From: JACKFB01 sp041389525
Lineage (GTDB): Bacteria > Myxococcota_A > UBA9042 > PHBI01 > JACKFB01
Length of the DNA stretch: 64,000 nucleotides
Reading direction: 5' to 3'
NCBI GenBank assembly: GCA_041389525.1
Contig: JAWKRR010000026.1
Span: 30,559-94,558, forward strand
The notes beneath the pieces were generated by a model. The model saw only the letters and a list, made by a program, of their open reading frames with translations, had not been told where the DNA came from and made no database searches. Within the stretch, counting starts at the first letter, position 1; every line of letters begins with the position of its first letter. Below are positions 40,502 to 49,231 of the stretch, piece by piece. The translations under genes were made by a program, and so were the position numbers.

Positions 40502-41251
40502 CTAGGACAGCGCGCCGCCGTCGATGCGCATCTCGGCGCCGTTCATGTAGCGGGCGTCGTTGGACGCCAGAAACGCGATGGCCGACGCGGCGTATTCGGG
40601 GCCGACGTACTTCACGTGCGGGATGGCACCCTGGATCAGCACCGGGTTCGCGCCGGTCGGGATCGAGAACTGGCCGTGCAGCGGCGTCGCGATGCCGCCC
40701 GGGATGACCGCGTTCACGTTGAGGCCCTGCTTGACGTACTCGGCCGCGAGGCACTTGGTCAGGCTGAGCACGCCGCCCTTGGACGCCGCGTAAGCCGCCA
40801 TCCACGGGTGCTTGCCGAGGGCCGCGGTCGAGCTGGTGTTGACGATGTAGCCGCGGGTCGCCAGCAGGTGCGGGAGCGCGGCTTGGCACATCAGCATGGT
40901 GCCGGTCAGGTTCACCGCGATGATGCGGTTCCAGTCCTCGAGCTTCAGCTCGTGGGTGTGGTCCGAGCGCAGGATCCCGGCGACGTTGCAGAGCGCGTCG
41001 AGCTTTCCGAAGCGCTCGACGGCGGCGGCGACGGTGGCGGTGACCTGCTCCGGGTTCGAGATGTCGCACTCGAGGGCCAGAGCTTCGGCCCCCATCTCGG
41101 CGAGCTTCTCCATGGTCCGCGCGAGCCCGGCCGCGTCGATGTCGACCACCGCGACCTTCGCCCCCTCCTCGGCCACCCGATAGGCCGTGGCCTGCCCGAT
41201 GCCCGACCCCGCGCCCGTGACCAGCACGACCTTGTCCTCAAAGCGATTCAT
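40502..41251 (-). CDS. short-chain dehydrogenase/reductase
   Basis: Classical SDR of 249 residues with cofactor motif TGAGSGIGQATAYRV, D at the end of the second strand (VVDID, so NAD(H) is favoured), NVAGIL, catalytic Ser in NTSSTAALG and YAASKGG with Tyr and Lys. ATG 41251 overlaps the SRPBCC gene stop by 4 nt; longer upstream frames are not conserved. In a steroid operon it is probably a hydroxysteroid dehydrogenase acting at C3, C17 or on a side-chain CoA thioester, but the substrate cannot be fixed. Confidence 0.82.
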   Translation of the reverse strand: MNRFEDKVVLVTGAGSGIGQATAYRVAEEGAKVAVVDIDAAGLARTMEKLAEMGAEALALECDISNPEQVTATVAAAVERFGKLDALCNVAGILRSDHTHELKLEDWNRIIAVNLTGTMLMCQAALPHLLATRGYIVNTSSTAALGKHPWMAAYAASKGGVLSLTKCLAAEYVKQGLNVNAVIPGGIATPLHGQFSIPTGANPVLIQGAIPHVKYVGPEYAASAIAFLASNDARYMNGAEMRIDGGALS

Positions 41252-41856
41252 GCCCCACTCCCCGCTTGCGCCGCCTCGAGATGGGCCGCGATTTTGTTTC
41301 CGAGATCTTCCGCGGCCGGCAGGAGCGCCGGCTCGAGCATCGCGTTCACCAGCGGCGCCGTGGGCCCGCCGGCGTCCATTCGCAGTGTGAAGGTCAGGTG
41401 GCTGGACACGCCGCCCGCGGCCGGAGCCGTCAGGGCCGCGCGCTCGACCGTGCCGAACTTCCGCTTGAACATGGCGCGGAAAAACCAGTTGAGAAAGCGC
41501 CGCCACAGGCCCGGCTTCGGCTGCGTGACCGCCGGCACTGGTGCCCCCGCCGCCGCGCCCGCCGCCGCCTGCGCCATGGTGAAGGTCCCGCCGCCCTCGA
41601 CCACCTCGTTGAGGCCGGTGAGCGTAAAGCTGACCTTCTCGGCGTCGACCCACTCGGTGATGTGTACCGCCAGCTTCACCGTGCGGCTCAGGATCCCGAC
41701 GTCGCCCTTGAGCGTCCACACCGAGTCGGTGTCGCTCTGCACCTCGTGGCCCTGATAGCCCGTGAGCATCGGCGCCCAGTGGTTCATGTCCTTGACGAAG
41801 TCCCAGATGGTCGCGACCGGCAGGTTCATCACCGTCGTGTACGTCACTTCCGGCAT
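41248..41856 (-). CDS. SRPBCC (CoxG/START-like) protein
   Basis: Protein of 202 residues that begins VTYTTVMNLPVATIWDFVKDMNHWAPML, the standard opening of SRPBCC ligand-binding folds. It contains KLAVHITEWVDAEKVSFTLTG, an Ala/Pro-rich loop, and a basic amphipathic segment (LWRRFLNWFFRAMFKRKF) that could touch the membrane. In this operon it may bind or carry a hydrophobic steroid. It starts 3 nt after the KstD gene stop and overlaps the SDR gene. Confidence 0.75.
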   Translation of the reverse strand: MPEVTYTTVMNLPVATIWDFVKDMNHWAPMLTGYQGHEVQSDTDSVWTLKGDVGILSRTVKLAVHITEWVDAEKVSFTLTGLNEVVEGGGTFTMAQAAAGAAAGAPVPAVTQPKPGLWRRFLNWFFRAMFKRKFGTVERAALTAPAAGGVSSHLTFTLRMDAGGPTAPLVNAMLEPALLPAAEDLGNKIAAHLEAAQAGSGA

Positions 41857-41859
41857 CGC

Positions 41860-43527
41860 TCAGCCCGCCTTGTGTGCGGCGGCGTGGCGCCCGGCCAGCC
41901 AGCCCCAGGTCATCGCCGTCCCGATGGTCGCGCCCGCCCCCGGATAGCCCGGCCCGGTGATGCCGGCCATGACGTTGCCGGCGGCGTAAAGCCCCGCGAT
42001 CACTTGGCCGTCAGCACCCCGCACCTCGGCGTCGCGCGTCGTCATCGGCCCGCCCTTGGTGCCGATGGCGCCCGGGTGAACCTCCAGCGCGTAGAACGGG
42101 CCCTTCTCGATGGTCCCCAGGTTCGGGTTCGGCGTGTGGTCCGGGTCGCCGTAGAAGTGGTCGTACACACTCTCGCCGCGGCGGAAGTCCCGGTCCACGC
42201 CCTCGGCCGCGAACCCGTTGAAGCGCTGCACGGTCGCGGCAAGCCCGCCCGCGTCGATGCCCACCGCCGCCGCCAGCTCCGCCAGCGTATCGGCCTTCGG
42301 AATCCACGACGGCGGCGCCATCCCCGGCACCGAGGTCACCAGCAGATAGCGCTCGACGAAGGCCTGGTCGATGACCAGCCACGCCGGCAGGTTCGGCCGC
42401 GCGTAGGCCACCGGGTCGAAATGGAAAAACGGCTTCATCATGTCGTTGTAGTTGTGGGCCTCGTTGACGAAGCGCTGCCCGGCCGCGTTGACGATGATGG
42501 AGTGCGGCAGCGAGCGGATCGCGAAGTCCCCGCGGTTGAGCTGCACGCCGTCGTAGTCCTCGCCCGGCACGACCACCGAGGGGCACCACCACGCCTCGCT
42601 CATGTTGCCGAGGTCGGCACCCACGGCCATCGCCATCCGCAGGCCGTCGCCGTCGGAGATCGGCGGGCTGTTCGGGTGGGTGAGCTGACCTCCCAAAAAG
42701 CGAGTCCGCAGCTCGCTGTTCCACTCGAAGCCGCCGGTCGCCAAGATCACGCCGCCCTTGGCGCCGATGGTGATCTGGCCGCCGCCCGCCGTCGCCTCGA
42801 CGCCGATGACCCGCCCGGTCTCGTCCTGAATCAGCGAGCTCGCCGCCACGCCCAGCCGCGGCTCGACCCCGCGCGCGAGGCACCCCGCCAGCAGGTTGCC
42901 CACCAGCGACGCGCCGTAGCAGACGAACCCGGCCTTGTAGCGCTTCGCCAGCTCGCCGTAGGGCAGCGAGAGCGGCTTGGAGAACACCCCCCACTCGGTG
43001 GCCTCGGTCACGGTCATGGGCGTCGCCCCGAAGATGGGGCTGCGGCGCAGCGCCTTGGCCCAGTCCCCCAGCTCGGCGGTCTGAAAGAGCCCCGTCTCCA
43101 TCGAGCGCCCGCCCGGTTTTCCGCCCGGATGCTCGGGGTGGTAGTCGGGATAGTGGCCGAGCGCCGTGAAGCGCAGCGGCGTCTTGTCCTCGAGCCAGCG
43201 CGCCATCTTCGGCGCCTCGTCGACGTAGCGCTCGAGCAGCGCGTCCTCGGTGCGCCCGTCGGCGATGATGCGCAGATAGCCCAGCGCGTCCTCGCGCGAG
43301 TCGGCGACCCCGACCTCGGCCATGTGGTGGTTCTGCGGCACCCACACCACCCCGCCGGAGACGGCCGTCGTGCCGCCCACGAGCTGGGACTTCTCGAGCA
43401 GCACCACCTTCGCGCCGCCCTCAGCGGCCGCCAGCGCGGCCACCAGCCCCGCCCCGCCCGTCCCGATGACGACGACGTCGGCCTCCTCGGTGAAGCGCTG
43501 CTTTTTCTTCGTGAAGCGTTCGAACAT
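41860..43527 (-). CDS. kstD: 3-ketosteroid delta1-dehydrogenase-like flavoprotein
   Basis: FAD-dependent protein of 555 residues. The N-terminal FAD motif is DVVVIGTGGAGLVAALAAAE, with VGGTTAVSGGVVWVPQN after it and a central SIIVNAAGQRFVNEAHNYND. The C-terminal end, GPGYPGAGATIGTAMTWGW, closely resembles the KstD signature around its catalytic Tyr and Gly. KstD introduces the C1-C2 double bond in ring A, which with 9-alpha-hydroxylation causes ring B opening. It is flanked by a second paralogue, an SRPBCC gene and an SDR. A delta4(5alpha)-dehydrogenase is the main alternative. Confidence 0.82.
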   Translation of the reverse strand: MFERFTKKKQRFTEEADVVVIGTGGAGLVAALAAAEGGAKVVLLEKSQLVGGTTAVSGGVVWVPQNHHMAEVGVADSREDALGYLRIIADGRTEDALLERYVDEAPKMARWLEDKTPLRFTALGHYPDYHPEHPGGKPGGRSMETGLFQTAELGDWAKALRRSPIFGATPMTVTEATEWGVFSKPLSLPYGELAKRYKAGFVCYGASLVGNLLAGCLARGVEPRLGVAASSLIQDETGRVIGVEATAGGGQITIGAKGGVILATGGFEWNSELRTRFLGGQLTHPNSPPISDGDGLRMAMAVGADLGNMSEAWWCPSVVVPGEDYDGVQLNRGDFAIRSLPHSIIVNAAGQRFVNEAHNYNDMMKPFFHFDPVAYARPNLPAWLVIDQAFVERYLLVTSVPGMAPPSWIPKADTLAELAAAVGIDAGGLAATVQRFNGFAAEGVDRDFRRGESVYDHFYGDPDHTPNPNLGTIEKGPFYALEVHPGAIGTKGGPMTTRDAEVRGADGQVIAGLYAAGNVMAGITGPGYPGAGATIGTAMTWGWLAGRHAAAHKAG

Positions 43528-43545
43528 GGCGCCTTCCGCTGGTCT

Positions 43546-45201
43546 TCAGGAGCGCGTCGCGGCGTGGTGGCCGGCGACAAATCCCCAGGTCATGCCTCGC
43601 AGATTTGCGAGTCCGCTCTGATATCCCGCGCCGGTGTCCAGCGCCGCCGCCGAGTTCCCGCACGCGTACAGCCCCTCGATGGGCCGCTCGCGCACGTGCA
43701 TCACCCGGGCGTACTCGTCGGTCTTCAGCCCCACGGCGTTCACGCCGACGCCCACCGCCGACAGCTTCAGCCCGTAAAACGGCGCCTTCGCCACCGGCCC
43801 CATGTTCGGGTTCGGCCGCGACTTGTCGCCCACCATCATCGCCGCCCACGGGTAGCGCCCGCGCCCAAAGTCCGGGTCCACCGCGCCGTCCGCGAAGCTG
43901 TTGAAGCGCGCCAGGGTCGCCTCCAGCGCCGCCGGCGGCAGCCCCAGCTTCTCGGCAAGCTCGCCCGGCGTGTCCCCGACCTCGACCAGGCCCTCGGGCA
44001 GCGGCTGCCCCGGGAAGTACGGCCCGAACGAGTACTTCTCGCGGTACGACGCGTCGAAGATCAGGTAGGGCGGGTAGTTCGGGTGCGCCTGCTTCTCGCC
44101 GTCCCAGTCGCGGCAGCGCGGCAGGTACTCGCGGTAGAAGCTCTCGTCGCAGAAGCGCTCACCGGCCTTGTTGACCCACAGCGCGTGCGGGTAGCCGCCC
44201 TCCCAAGACGCGCGAAAGAGCGGCGCCCCGTCGTGCTCCTCGCCGGCGACCTGGTAGCCGAAGAACATCCCCAGGTTGTACGCCGGCACGCCCGCCAGCG
44301 CCGCGCCGACCTCGCCGCCCAGCACCAAGTTGTCGCCGGAGACCGACGGCTGGCACAGGGAGTTCCACTCCGGCAGTCCCTCAAACGAGCGCGCCGCCTC
44401 GCGGTTGTTGTCGTAGCCGCCGATGGCCAGCACCACGCCCCGCTTGGCCCGCACGAAGAAGTCCGCGCCGTCTCTCTCGCAGCGCACGCCGATCACTTTG
44501 CCGCCGTCGACGATCAGCTCACGCACGGGGGTCTCGACGTGCGCCGGGATGCTCCGGTCGATGAGCGCGGCCTTGAGAAACCACCCCATCATGCCCGGCC
44601 CGAACCCGCGCTTATCCTCGCGCACCCGCTGGCCCATCAGCTTGAAATTCCACGTCATCACGCAGCTCAGGCTGCCCCACGCGAAGAGCTCGTCGTGGGT
44701 GATCCCCGGCGGCATGTGCGGCGATGAGTAGCTCTTCTTCTGCCACGGCCCGAGGTCCGCGCCGCTGAAGAGCTCGACCTCCAGATAACGCCCGCCCGCC
44801 ACGGTCCCGGGCGCGTGCGGGTAGTGGTAGTCCGGGAACCCGGCGATGGGCTTCCACGGGATCTTCGCGTGCTCGCCAAGCCACCGCGCGGCCTCGCGCC
44901 CCGTGTCGTAGAGCAGCCGCTGCATCCGCTCGTCGGCGTAACCACCGCCCAGAAAACGCAAATACGCCCGACCTGCCTCTTCTGAGTCAGGGATCCCCAG
45001 CTCGCGCATCTTGTAGTTGTCGGGGACGAAGACCTCGCCGCCCGAGTACGCGCAGACCCCGCCGAGCTTGGGCGCCTTCTCCAAGATGACCGCGGACGCC
45101 CCGGCGTCGTGCGCCCGAATCGCCGCGGTGACCGCGCCCAGGCCAGAGCCCACGCACGCGACGTCCACCTCGAGGTCCCACCGCGCCGGAATGCTACCCA
45201 C
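43546..45201 (-). CDS. second KstD-like FAD-dependent steroid dehydrogenase
   Basis: Flavoprotein of 551 residues in the same family as its neighbour: DVACVGSGLGAVTAAIRAHD, LGGVCAYSGGEVFVPDN, ALWVNKAGERFCDESFYREY and the end TGAGYQSGLANLRGMTWGF. The C-terminal Tyr/Gly motif differs from the PGYPGAG form of the neighbour, so the substrate is probably different, perhaps a 5-alpha-3-ketosteroid or another ketosteroid. GTG 45201, which overlaps the amidohydrolase stop, is preferred over ATG 45237. The gene is followed by kstD after 18 nt. Confidence 0.78.
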   Translation of the reverse strand: MGSIPARWDLEVDVACVGSGLGAVTAAIRAHDAGASAVILEKAPKLGGVCAYSGGEVFVPDNYKMRELGIPDSEEAGRAYLRFLGGGYADERMQRLLYDTGREAARWLGEHAKIPWKPIAGFPDYHYPHAPGTVAGGRYLEVELFSGADLGPWQKKSYSSPHMPPGITHDELFAWGSLSCVMTWNFKLMGQRVREDKRGFGPGMMGWFLKAALIDRSIPAHVETPVRELIVDGGKVIGVRCERDGADFFVRAKRGVVLAIGGYDNNREAARSFEGLPEWNSLCQPSVSGDNLVLGGEVGAALAGVPAYNLGMFFGYQVAGEEHDGAPLFRASWEGGYPHALWVNKAGERFCDESFYREYLPRCRDWDGEKQAHPNYPPYLIFDASYREKYSFGPYFPGQPLPEGLVEVGDTPGELAEKLGLPPAALEATLARFNSFADGAVDPDFGRGRYPWAAMMVGDKSRPNPNMGPVAKAPFYGLKLSAVGVGVNAVGLKTDEYARVMHVRERPIEGLYACGNSAAALDTGAGYQSGLANLRGMTWGFVAGHHAATRS

Positions 45202-46069
45202 GGCTCGCGCCCCCCGTCTGCCGGCCCGTCCGCCCATCCATATGGTCGAAAAGCACCCGCTGCGCGTTGCCGTACAGGAAGTCCTCCAGCACGCCCTCCC
45301 GCAGGTCCATCGCCAGCGCCTCCCGCACGCAGCGGTCCATCGCCAGCACCGGGTGGTCGGACGCGAAGATGATCTTCTGCTTGCCGCGCGTGTTCATGTA
45401 GTGGACCAGACTCTCCGGGAAGTAGCGCGGCGCGTACGCGGACGTCATCAGGTAGAGGTTCTTGTATTTCAGCATGAGCCGAATCGCGACGTCCCACCAC
45501 GGGTCGGCGCCGTGGGCCATCACCAGCACGAGGTCTGGGAAAAACAGGCAGATGTCGTCGAGGTAGATGGGGTTCTGAACCCCGCCCGGCGCTGGCGGCC
45601 CGGGGATGCCCGTGTTGATCGAGATCGGCAGCCCGAGATCCACGCACTTGGCGAAGAGCGGGTAGTAGACGCGGTCGTTGGGGGCGAGGCCCGTCATGAA
45701 CGGGAAGGCGCGGGCCAGCGCCACCGGCTCGCTGCGCACCATGGCCTCAAGCGCCCTCAGCGGCGGCATCCCGCGGCGCGGGTCCACCGACATCGACAGG
45801 GCGAAACGATCAGGCCGCGCCTTGGTAAAGGACAGCACGTGGGGGTCCGGCTCTTCGGCGCGGGTCGACAGGATCGACTTCTCGACGCCGTGCGCGTCCA
45901 TCAGGTCGACAAGCTCGGAGACCCCGATGTCCTTGAACATGGCGTCGGAGCGCTTGAAGTAGTCCTCGGCCACCCGGATCAGCCACTCGGGCTTGTCCGT
46001 CGACCCCATGTTGACGTTCACGAAGGCGTCAATGGCGCGGGGCAAGGTCGGGGTGGCGTTCCCGCTCAT
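45194..46069 (-). CDS. amidohydrolase-fold protein lacking the HxH motif
   Basis: Protein of 291 residues of the amidohydrolase-2 (TIM-barrel) family. The first strand reads AIDAFVNVNMG, where active members have DxHxH or DxDxH; the metal ligands are replaced. Later candidate ligands remain: His in VMAHGADPWWD and Asp in IIFASDHPVLAMD. It may be a degenerate hydrolase, a lyase-like variant or a structural protein. ATG 46069 has a perfect GGAGGAAGCG ribosome site; longer starts run into the operator region. It leads the leftward steroid operon. Confidence 0.78.
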   Translation of the reverse strand: MSGNATPTLPRAIDAFVNVNMGSTDKPEWLIRVAEDYFKRSDAMFKDIGVSELVDLMDAHGVEKSILSTRAEEPDPHVLSFTKARPDRFALSMSVDPRRGMPPLRALEAMVRSEPVALARAFPFMTGLAPNDRVYYPLFAKCVDLGLPISINTGIPGPPAPGGVQNPIYLDDICLFFPDLVLVMAHGADPWWDVAIRLMLKYKNLYLMTSAYAPRYFPESLVHYMNTRGKQKIIFASDHPVLAMDRCVREALAMDLREGVLEDFLYGNAQRVLFDHMDGRTGRQTGGASRG

Positions 46070-46128
46070 CGCTTCCTCCGGGCTGCCGGGGCACCATCGC
46101 CCCGACTTTCTTGCACGCTCACTGGCAA

Positions 46129-46142
46129 TAGAACGTGTTTCA
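46129..46142. promoter_or_regulatory. KstR-type operator 1 in the divergent steroid promoter
   Basis: TAGAACGTGTTTCA fits TnnAACnnGTTnnA at all fixed positions. It lies 59 nt before the leftward amidohydrolase start. With the next operator it forms an 11-bp inverted repeat (AACGTGTTTCA and TGAAACACGTT). The centres are 23 bp apart, about two helical turns, so two dimers could bind one DNA face. Confidence 0.78.
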
Positions 46143-46151
46143 TGTTGGAAT

Positions 46152-46165
46152 TGAAACACGTTTCA
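46152..46165. promoter_or_regulatory. KstR-type operator 2 in the divergent steroid promoter
   Basis: TGAAACACGTTTCA is identical over all 14 bases to the operator at 101-114 before echA20. It lies 88 nt before the hsaA start and 82 nt from the leftward start, so one repressor could control both arms. The identical sequence at two loci 46 kb apart is strong evidence for a shared regulator. Confidence 0.8.
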
Positions 46166-46253
46166 CATCGTGGGTCCAGCACCTGGGATGGCGAGCAAAA
46201 TAAGGCCCGAGCGCGATCTCGGGCTGGTGATTCAAGCACCACTGGAGGCTACG

Positions 46254-47450
46254 ATGAGCGCACAGACCGGCCGCCCGGCGATCACTGCGGACGCCCTGCG
46301 CGAGAGCGCACGCGCGCTGCTCCCGACGCTCGAGGCGCGGGTCGGTGAGGCCGATCGAGCGAGGCGGCTGCCCGACCAGACCATCGAGGACCTCCAGAAC
46401 GCGGGGATCTTCCGCATCCTGCAGCCCAAGCGCTGGGGCGGGCTGGAGCTGCACCCGCAGGTCTTCTTCGACGTGCAGACCACGCTGGCGTCGGCCTGCC
46501 CGTCCACCGCGTGGGTGCTGGGCGTCGTCGGCGTGCACTCCTGGCAGCTCGCGCTCTTCCCCTTGGAGGCGCAGCAAGAGGTCTGGGAGTCCGACAGCAG
46601 CACGCTGATCTCGTCGTCGTACGCGCCGGTGGGCAAGGTCCAGAAGGTGGACGGCGGGTTCAAGCTCTCGGGCCGCTGGAGCTTCTCGAGCGGCTCGGAC
46701 CACTGCCAGTGGGCGTTTCTGGGCGCGTTCTGCCCGCCGGCCGAGGGCGCCAAAGGCCCCGACATGCGGACCTTCTTGGTCCCGCGGCGCGACTACCGCA
46801 TCGAGGACACCTGGCACGTCTCGGGGCTGAAGGGCACGGGCTCCAACGACATCGTGGTCGAGGACGTCTTCGTCCCCGAGCACCGCACCCACGCCTTCAA
46901 GGACGGCTTCATCTGCCGCTCGCCCGGCAACGAGGTGAACCCGGCGCCGCTCTTCCGGTTGCCCTTCGGACAGATCTTCGTCCGCTCGGTGTCCAGCGGC
47001 GCCATCGGGATGCTCGACGGGGCGCTGCAGGCCTACCTCGGCTACCAGAAGTCCCGGGTGGCGTCGGCGGACGGCCAGAAGATCGCCGAGGACGCGGTGG
47101 CCCAGATCGCGAGTGCTGAGGCCGAGGCCGTCCTCGACGAGCTGCGGCTGGTCCTGGCGCGAAACCTCGACGAGATGATGCGGTTCGCCGAGGCCGACGA
47201 GAAGCTGCCCATCGAGCGCCGCGTGAAGTTCCGCTACGACTCGGCCCGGGTCGTGACCAAGTGCGCCGGGGCCATCGACCAGCTCTTCACGGCCAGCGGC
47301 GGGCGGGCGATTTTCAGCAACAACCCGGTCCAGCGCTTCTTTCAGGACGTTCACGCCGCGCGGGCGCACTACGCGAACAACCCGGACAAGCCCGGACGCA
47401 ACGCGGGCGGAGTGCTCTTCGGGATGTCGACGACCGACTTCTTCATTTAG
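46254..47450 (+). CDS. hsaA: HsaA flavin-dependent 3-HSA hydroxylase
   Basis: Acyl-CoA-dehydrogenase-fold monooxygenase of 398 residues, nearly the length of mycobacterial HsaA (394). Characteristic segments are QPKRWGGLELHPQVFFDVQ, ASACPSTAWVLGVVGVHSWQ, GRWSFSSGSDHCQWAFLGA, TWHVSGLKGTGSNDIVVEDVF and the end FGMSTTDFFI. HsaA with HsaB hydroxylates 3-HSA to the catechol 3,4-DHSA. GGAGG lies 5 nt before the ATG. The gene opens the rightward operon below the paired operators and is followed by hsaC. Confidence 0.93.
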   Translation: MSAQTGRPAITADALRESARALLPTLEARVGEADRARRLPDQTIEDLQNAGIFRILQPKRWGGLELHPQVFFDVQTTLASACPSTAWVLGVVGVHSWQLALFPLEAQQEVWESDSSTLISSSYAPVGKVQKVDGGFKLSGRWSFSSGSDHCQWAFLGAFCPPAEGAKGPDMRTFLVPRRDYRIEDTWHVSGLKGTGSNDIVVEDVFVPEHRTHAFKDGFICRSPGNEVNPAPLFRLPFGQIFVRSVSSGAIGMLDGALQAYLGYQKSRVASADGQKIAEDAVAQIASAEAEAVLDELRLVLARNLDEMMRFAEADEKLPIERRVKFRYDSARVVTKCAGAIDQLFTASGGRAIFSNNPVQRFFQDVHAARAHYANNPDKPGRNAGGVLFGMSTTDFFI

Positions 47451-47501
47451 GCGCCCGTCGACCTCTTCGTTCAGACGCCCCCTTATAAGGATAGAGGCCC
47501 G

Positions 47502-48413
47502 ATGGCGACGGTAGCGCAGCTTGGATATCTGGAGTTCGAGGTCCGCGACCTCGCGGCCTGGGAGCGGTTCGGCACCGAGGTGCTTGGGCTCGCGCTGGTG
47601 CGGCGGGGTGAGGACGGCTCGCTGGCCTTCCGGATGGACGGCCACGCCGAGCGGATCCGCGTGCGCCCGGGCGGTGCCGACGACCTGGCCGAGCTTGGCT
47701 GGGAGGTGGGCTCGGAGTCGGACGCGCTGGACGTGGCGGAGCGGCTTCAGGTCGCGGGCGTCGCCGTGACGCGGGCCAGCGACGCGGACGCGGCCGAGCG
47801 ACGGGTGGCCGGGATGCTGCGCTACGCCGACCTCGGCGGGGTGCCCTCGGCCCTGGTCTGGGGGGCTGAGCTGGCCGCGGGGCCCTTTGCGTCCGAGGTC
47901 GTCCGCTCGGGCTTCGTCGGCGACGAGCAGGGCCTGGGGCACCTGGTCATCAGCGCGCGGGACAAGGACGAGAACCTCGACTTCTACAGTCGGATCCTGG
48001 GTTTTCGGCTGTCCGACCACATCACCTGCGACATCCACGGCTACCCGGTGGACATCGCGTTCATGCACGCCAACGCGAGGCACCACTCGGTCGCGTTCGG
48101 CGCCCAGCAGCGTAAGCGCCTGCACCACTTCATGCTCGAGGTCCGCTCGGTCGACGACGTCGGGCTGGCCATGGACCGCACCATGAAGGCGGGCTTGCGC
48201 ATCATGCAGACCCTGGGCCGCCACCCCAACGACCGCATGCTGAGCTTCTACGCGAAGACGCCCTCGGGCTTTCAGTTCGAGATGGGCTACGGCGGTCGGC
48301 AGGTGGACGACGCGACCTGGGAGCCGACGGTGTACGGCCAGGTCAGCGAGTGGGGGCATCACCCGCCCGAGTTTTTGGTACCGCCGCCCAAGGCCAAGGA
48401 GCCGCGCGCATGA
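47502..48413 (+). CDS. hsaC: HsaC extradiol dioxygenase
   Basis: Two-module type I extradiol dioxygenase of 303 residues (BphC family). Iron ligands are visible as H147 (GLGHLVISARD), H194 or H195 (NARHHSVAFG) and E260 (GFQFEMGYGGRQ). HsaC cleaves 3,4-DHSA between the A-ring carbons to give 4,9-DSHA. A GAGGCCCG ribosome site precedes the ATG, and the stop overlaps hsaD by 4 nt. The context with hsaA and hsaD makes the steroid substrate more likely than biphenyl. Confidence 0.92.
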   Translation: MATVAQLGYLEFEVRDLAAWERFGTEVLGLALVRRGEDGSLAFRMDGHAERIRVRPGGADDLAELGWEVGSESDALDVAERLQVAGVAVTRASDADAAERRVAGMLRYADLGGVPSALVWGAELAAGPFASEVVRSGFVGDEQGLGHLVISARDKDENLDFYSRILGFRLSDHITCDIHGYPVDIAFMHANARHHSVAFGAQQRKRLHHFMLEVRSVDDVGLAMDRTMKAGLRIMQTLGRHPNDRMLSFYAKTPSGFQFEMGYGGRQVDDATWEPTVYGQVSEWGHHPPEFLVPPPKAKEPRA

Positions 48414-49231
48414 GCAACGACGCCCCCGAGAGCCACTTCGTCGAGGTCGGCGAGGGCCTGACGATGCACTACCATTCGCTGGGCGAGGGGCCCACGGTGG
48501 TCCTGGTACACGGCAGCGGCCCTGGTGCTTCGGGCTGGTCGAACTTCCGCCACAACGCGCAGGCGCTGGCCGACGGCGGATTTCGCGTGGTGGTGCCTGA
48601 TCTTTTGGGGTACGGGCGCTCGTCGATGCCGGCGGACTTCGTCTACGGCTTCGACGTCCACGTCGAGACCTTCGCGCGGCTCCTGGACGCTGTCGGCGCT
48701 CCGGACGCGGCCTTCGTCGGCAACTCGCTGGGCGGCGCGCTGTGCATCGGCTTCGCGCTGGCGCACCCCGGACGCACCCGGCGGCTGGTCCTGATGGCCC
48801 CGGGCGGGCTCGAGGACCGCGAGACCTACATGGGGATGCGCGGGATCCGCGCGATGCTCAAGACCGTCTACGGCGAGGCGGGGATTACGCTGGACGGGAT
48901 GCGGCGCCTCTTCGGCTTGCAGGTGTTCGAGGGCGAGGTGGCCCACGAGGTCATCGAGGAGCGGACCCGCGTCGCCCTGACGCAGCCGCGGGCGGTCTTC
49001 GAGACGGTCGGGGTGCCGAATCTGGCGCCGCGCCTTGGCGAGCTGACCTGCCCGGTGCTGGGCTTTTGGGGCGCCAACGACCAGTTCTGCCCGGTCAGCG
49101 GCGCGACCACCCTGGCGACGGGCTGCGGCGACGCCGAGGTCATCCTCTACAGCCGCTGCGGCCACTGGGTCATGGTCGAGCGCGTCGAGGCCTTCAACCA
49201 GCGCACCCGGGAGTTTCTGTGCGGCACCTGA
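48410..49231 (+). CDS. hsaD: HsaD meta-cleavage product hydrolase
   Basis: C-C bond hydrolase of the alpha/beta fold, 273 residues. It has the MCP-hydrolase oxyanion motif VHGSGPGASGWSNF, nucleophile S106 in GNSLGGAL, an Asp in GANDQFCP and His in CGHWVMVE. HsaD splits 4,9-DSHA into DOHNAA (HIP) and 2-hydroxyhexa-2,4-dienoate, joining the two steroid loci of this window: HIP goes to the ipd operon and the dienoate to HsaE-G-F. The ATG overlaps the hsaC stop. Confidence 0.92.
   Translation: MSNDAPESHFVEVGEGLTMHYHSLGEGPTVVLVHGSGPGASGWSNFRHNAQALADGGFRVVVPDLLGYGRSSMPADFVYGFDVHVETFARLLDAVGAPDAAFVGNSLGGALCIGFALAHPGRTRRLVLMAPGGLEDRETYMGMRGIRAMLKTVYGEAGITLDGMRRLFGLQVFEGEVAHEVIEERTRVALTQPRAVFETVGVPNLAPRLGELTCPVLGFWGANDQFCPVSGATTLATGCGDAEVILYSRCGHWVMVERVEAFNQRTREFLCGT

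Noticed and set aside
41266..44727. 1153-codon plus-strand frame across the kstD genes
   Set aside because: Antisense shadow of two flavoprotein genes; Arg/His-rich translation with no recognisable domain.
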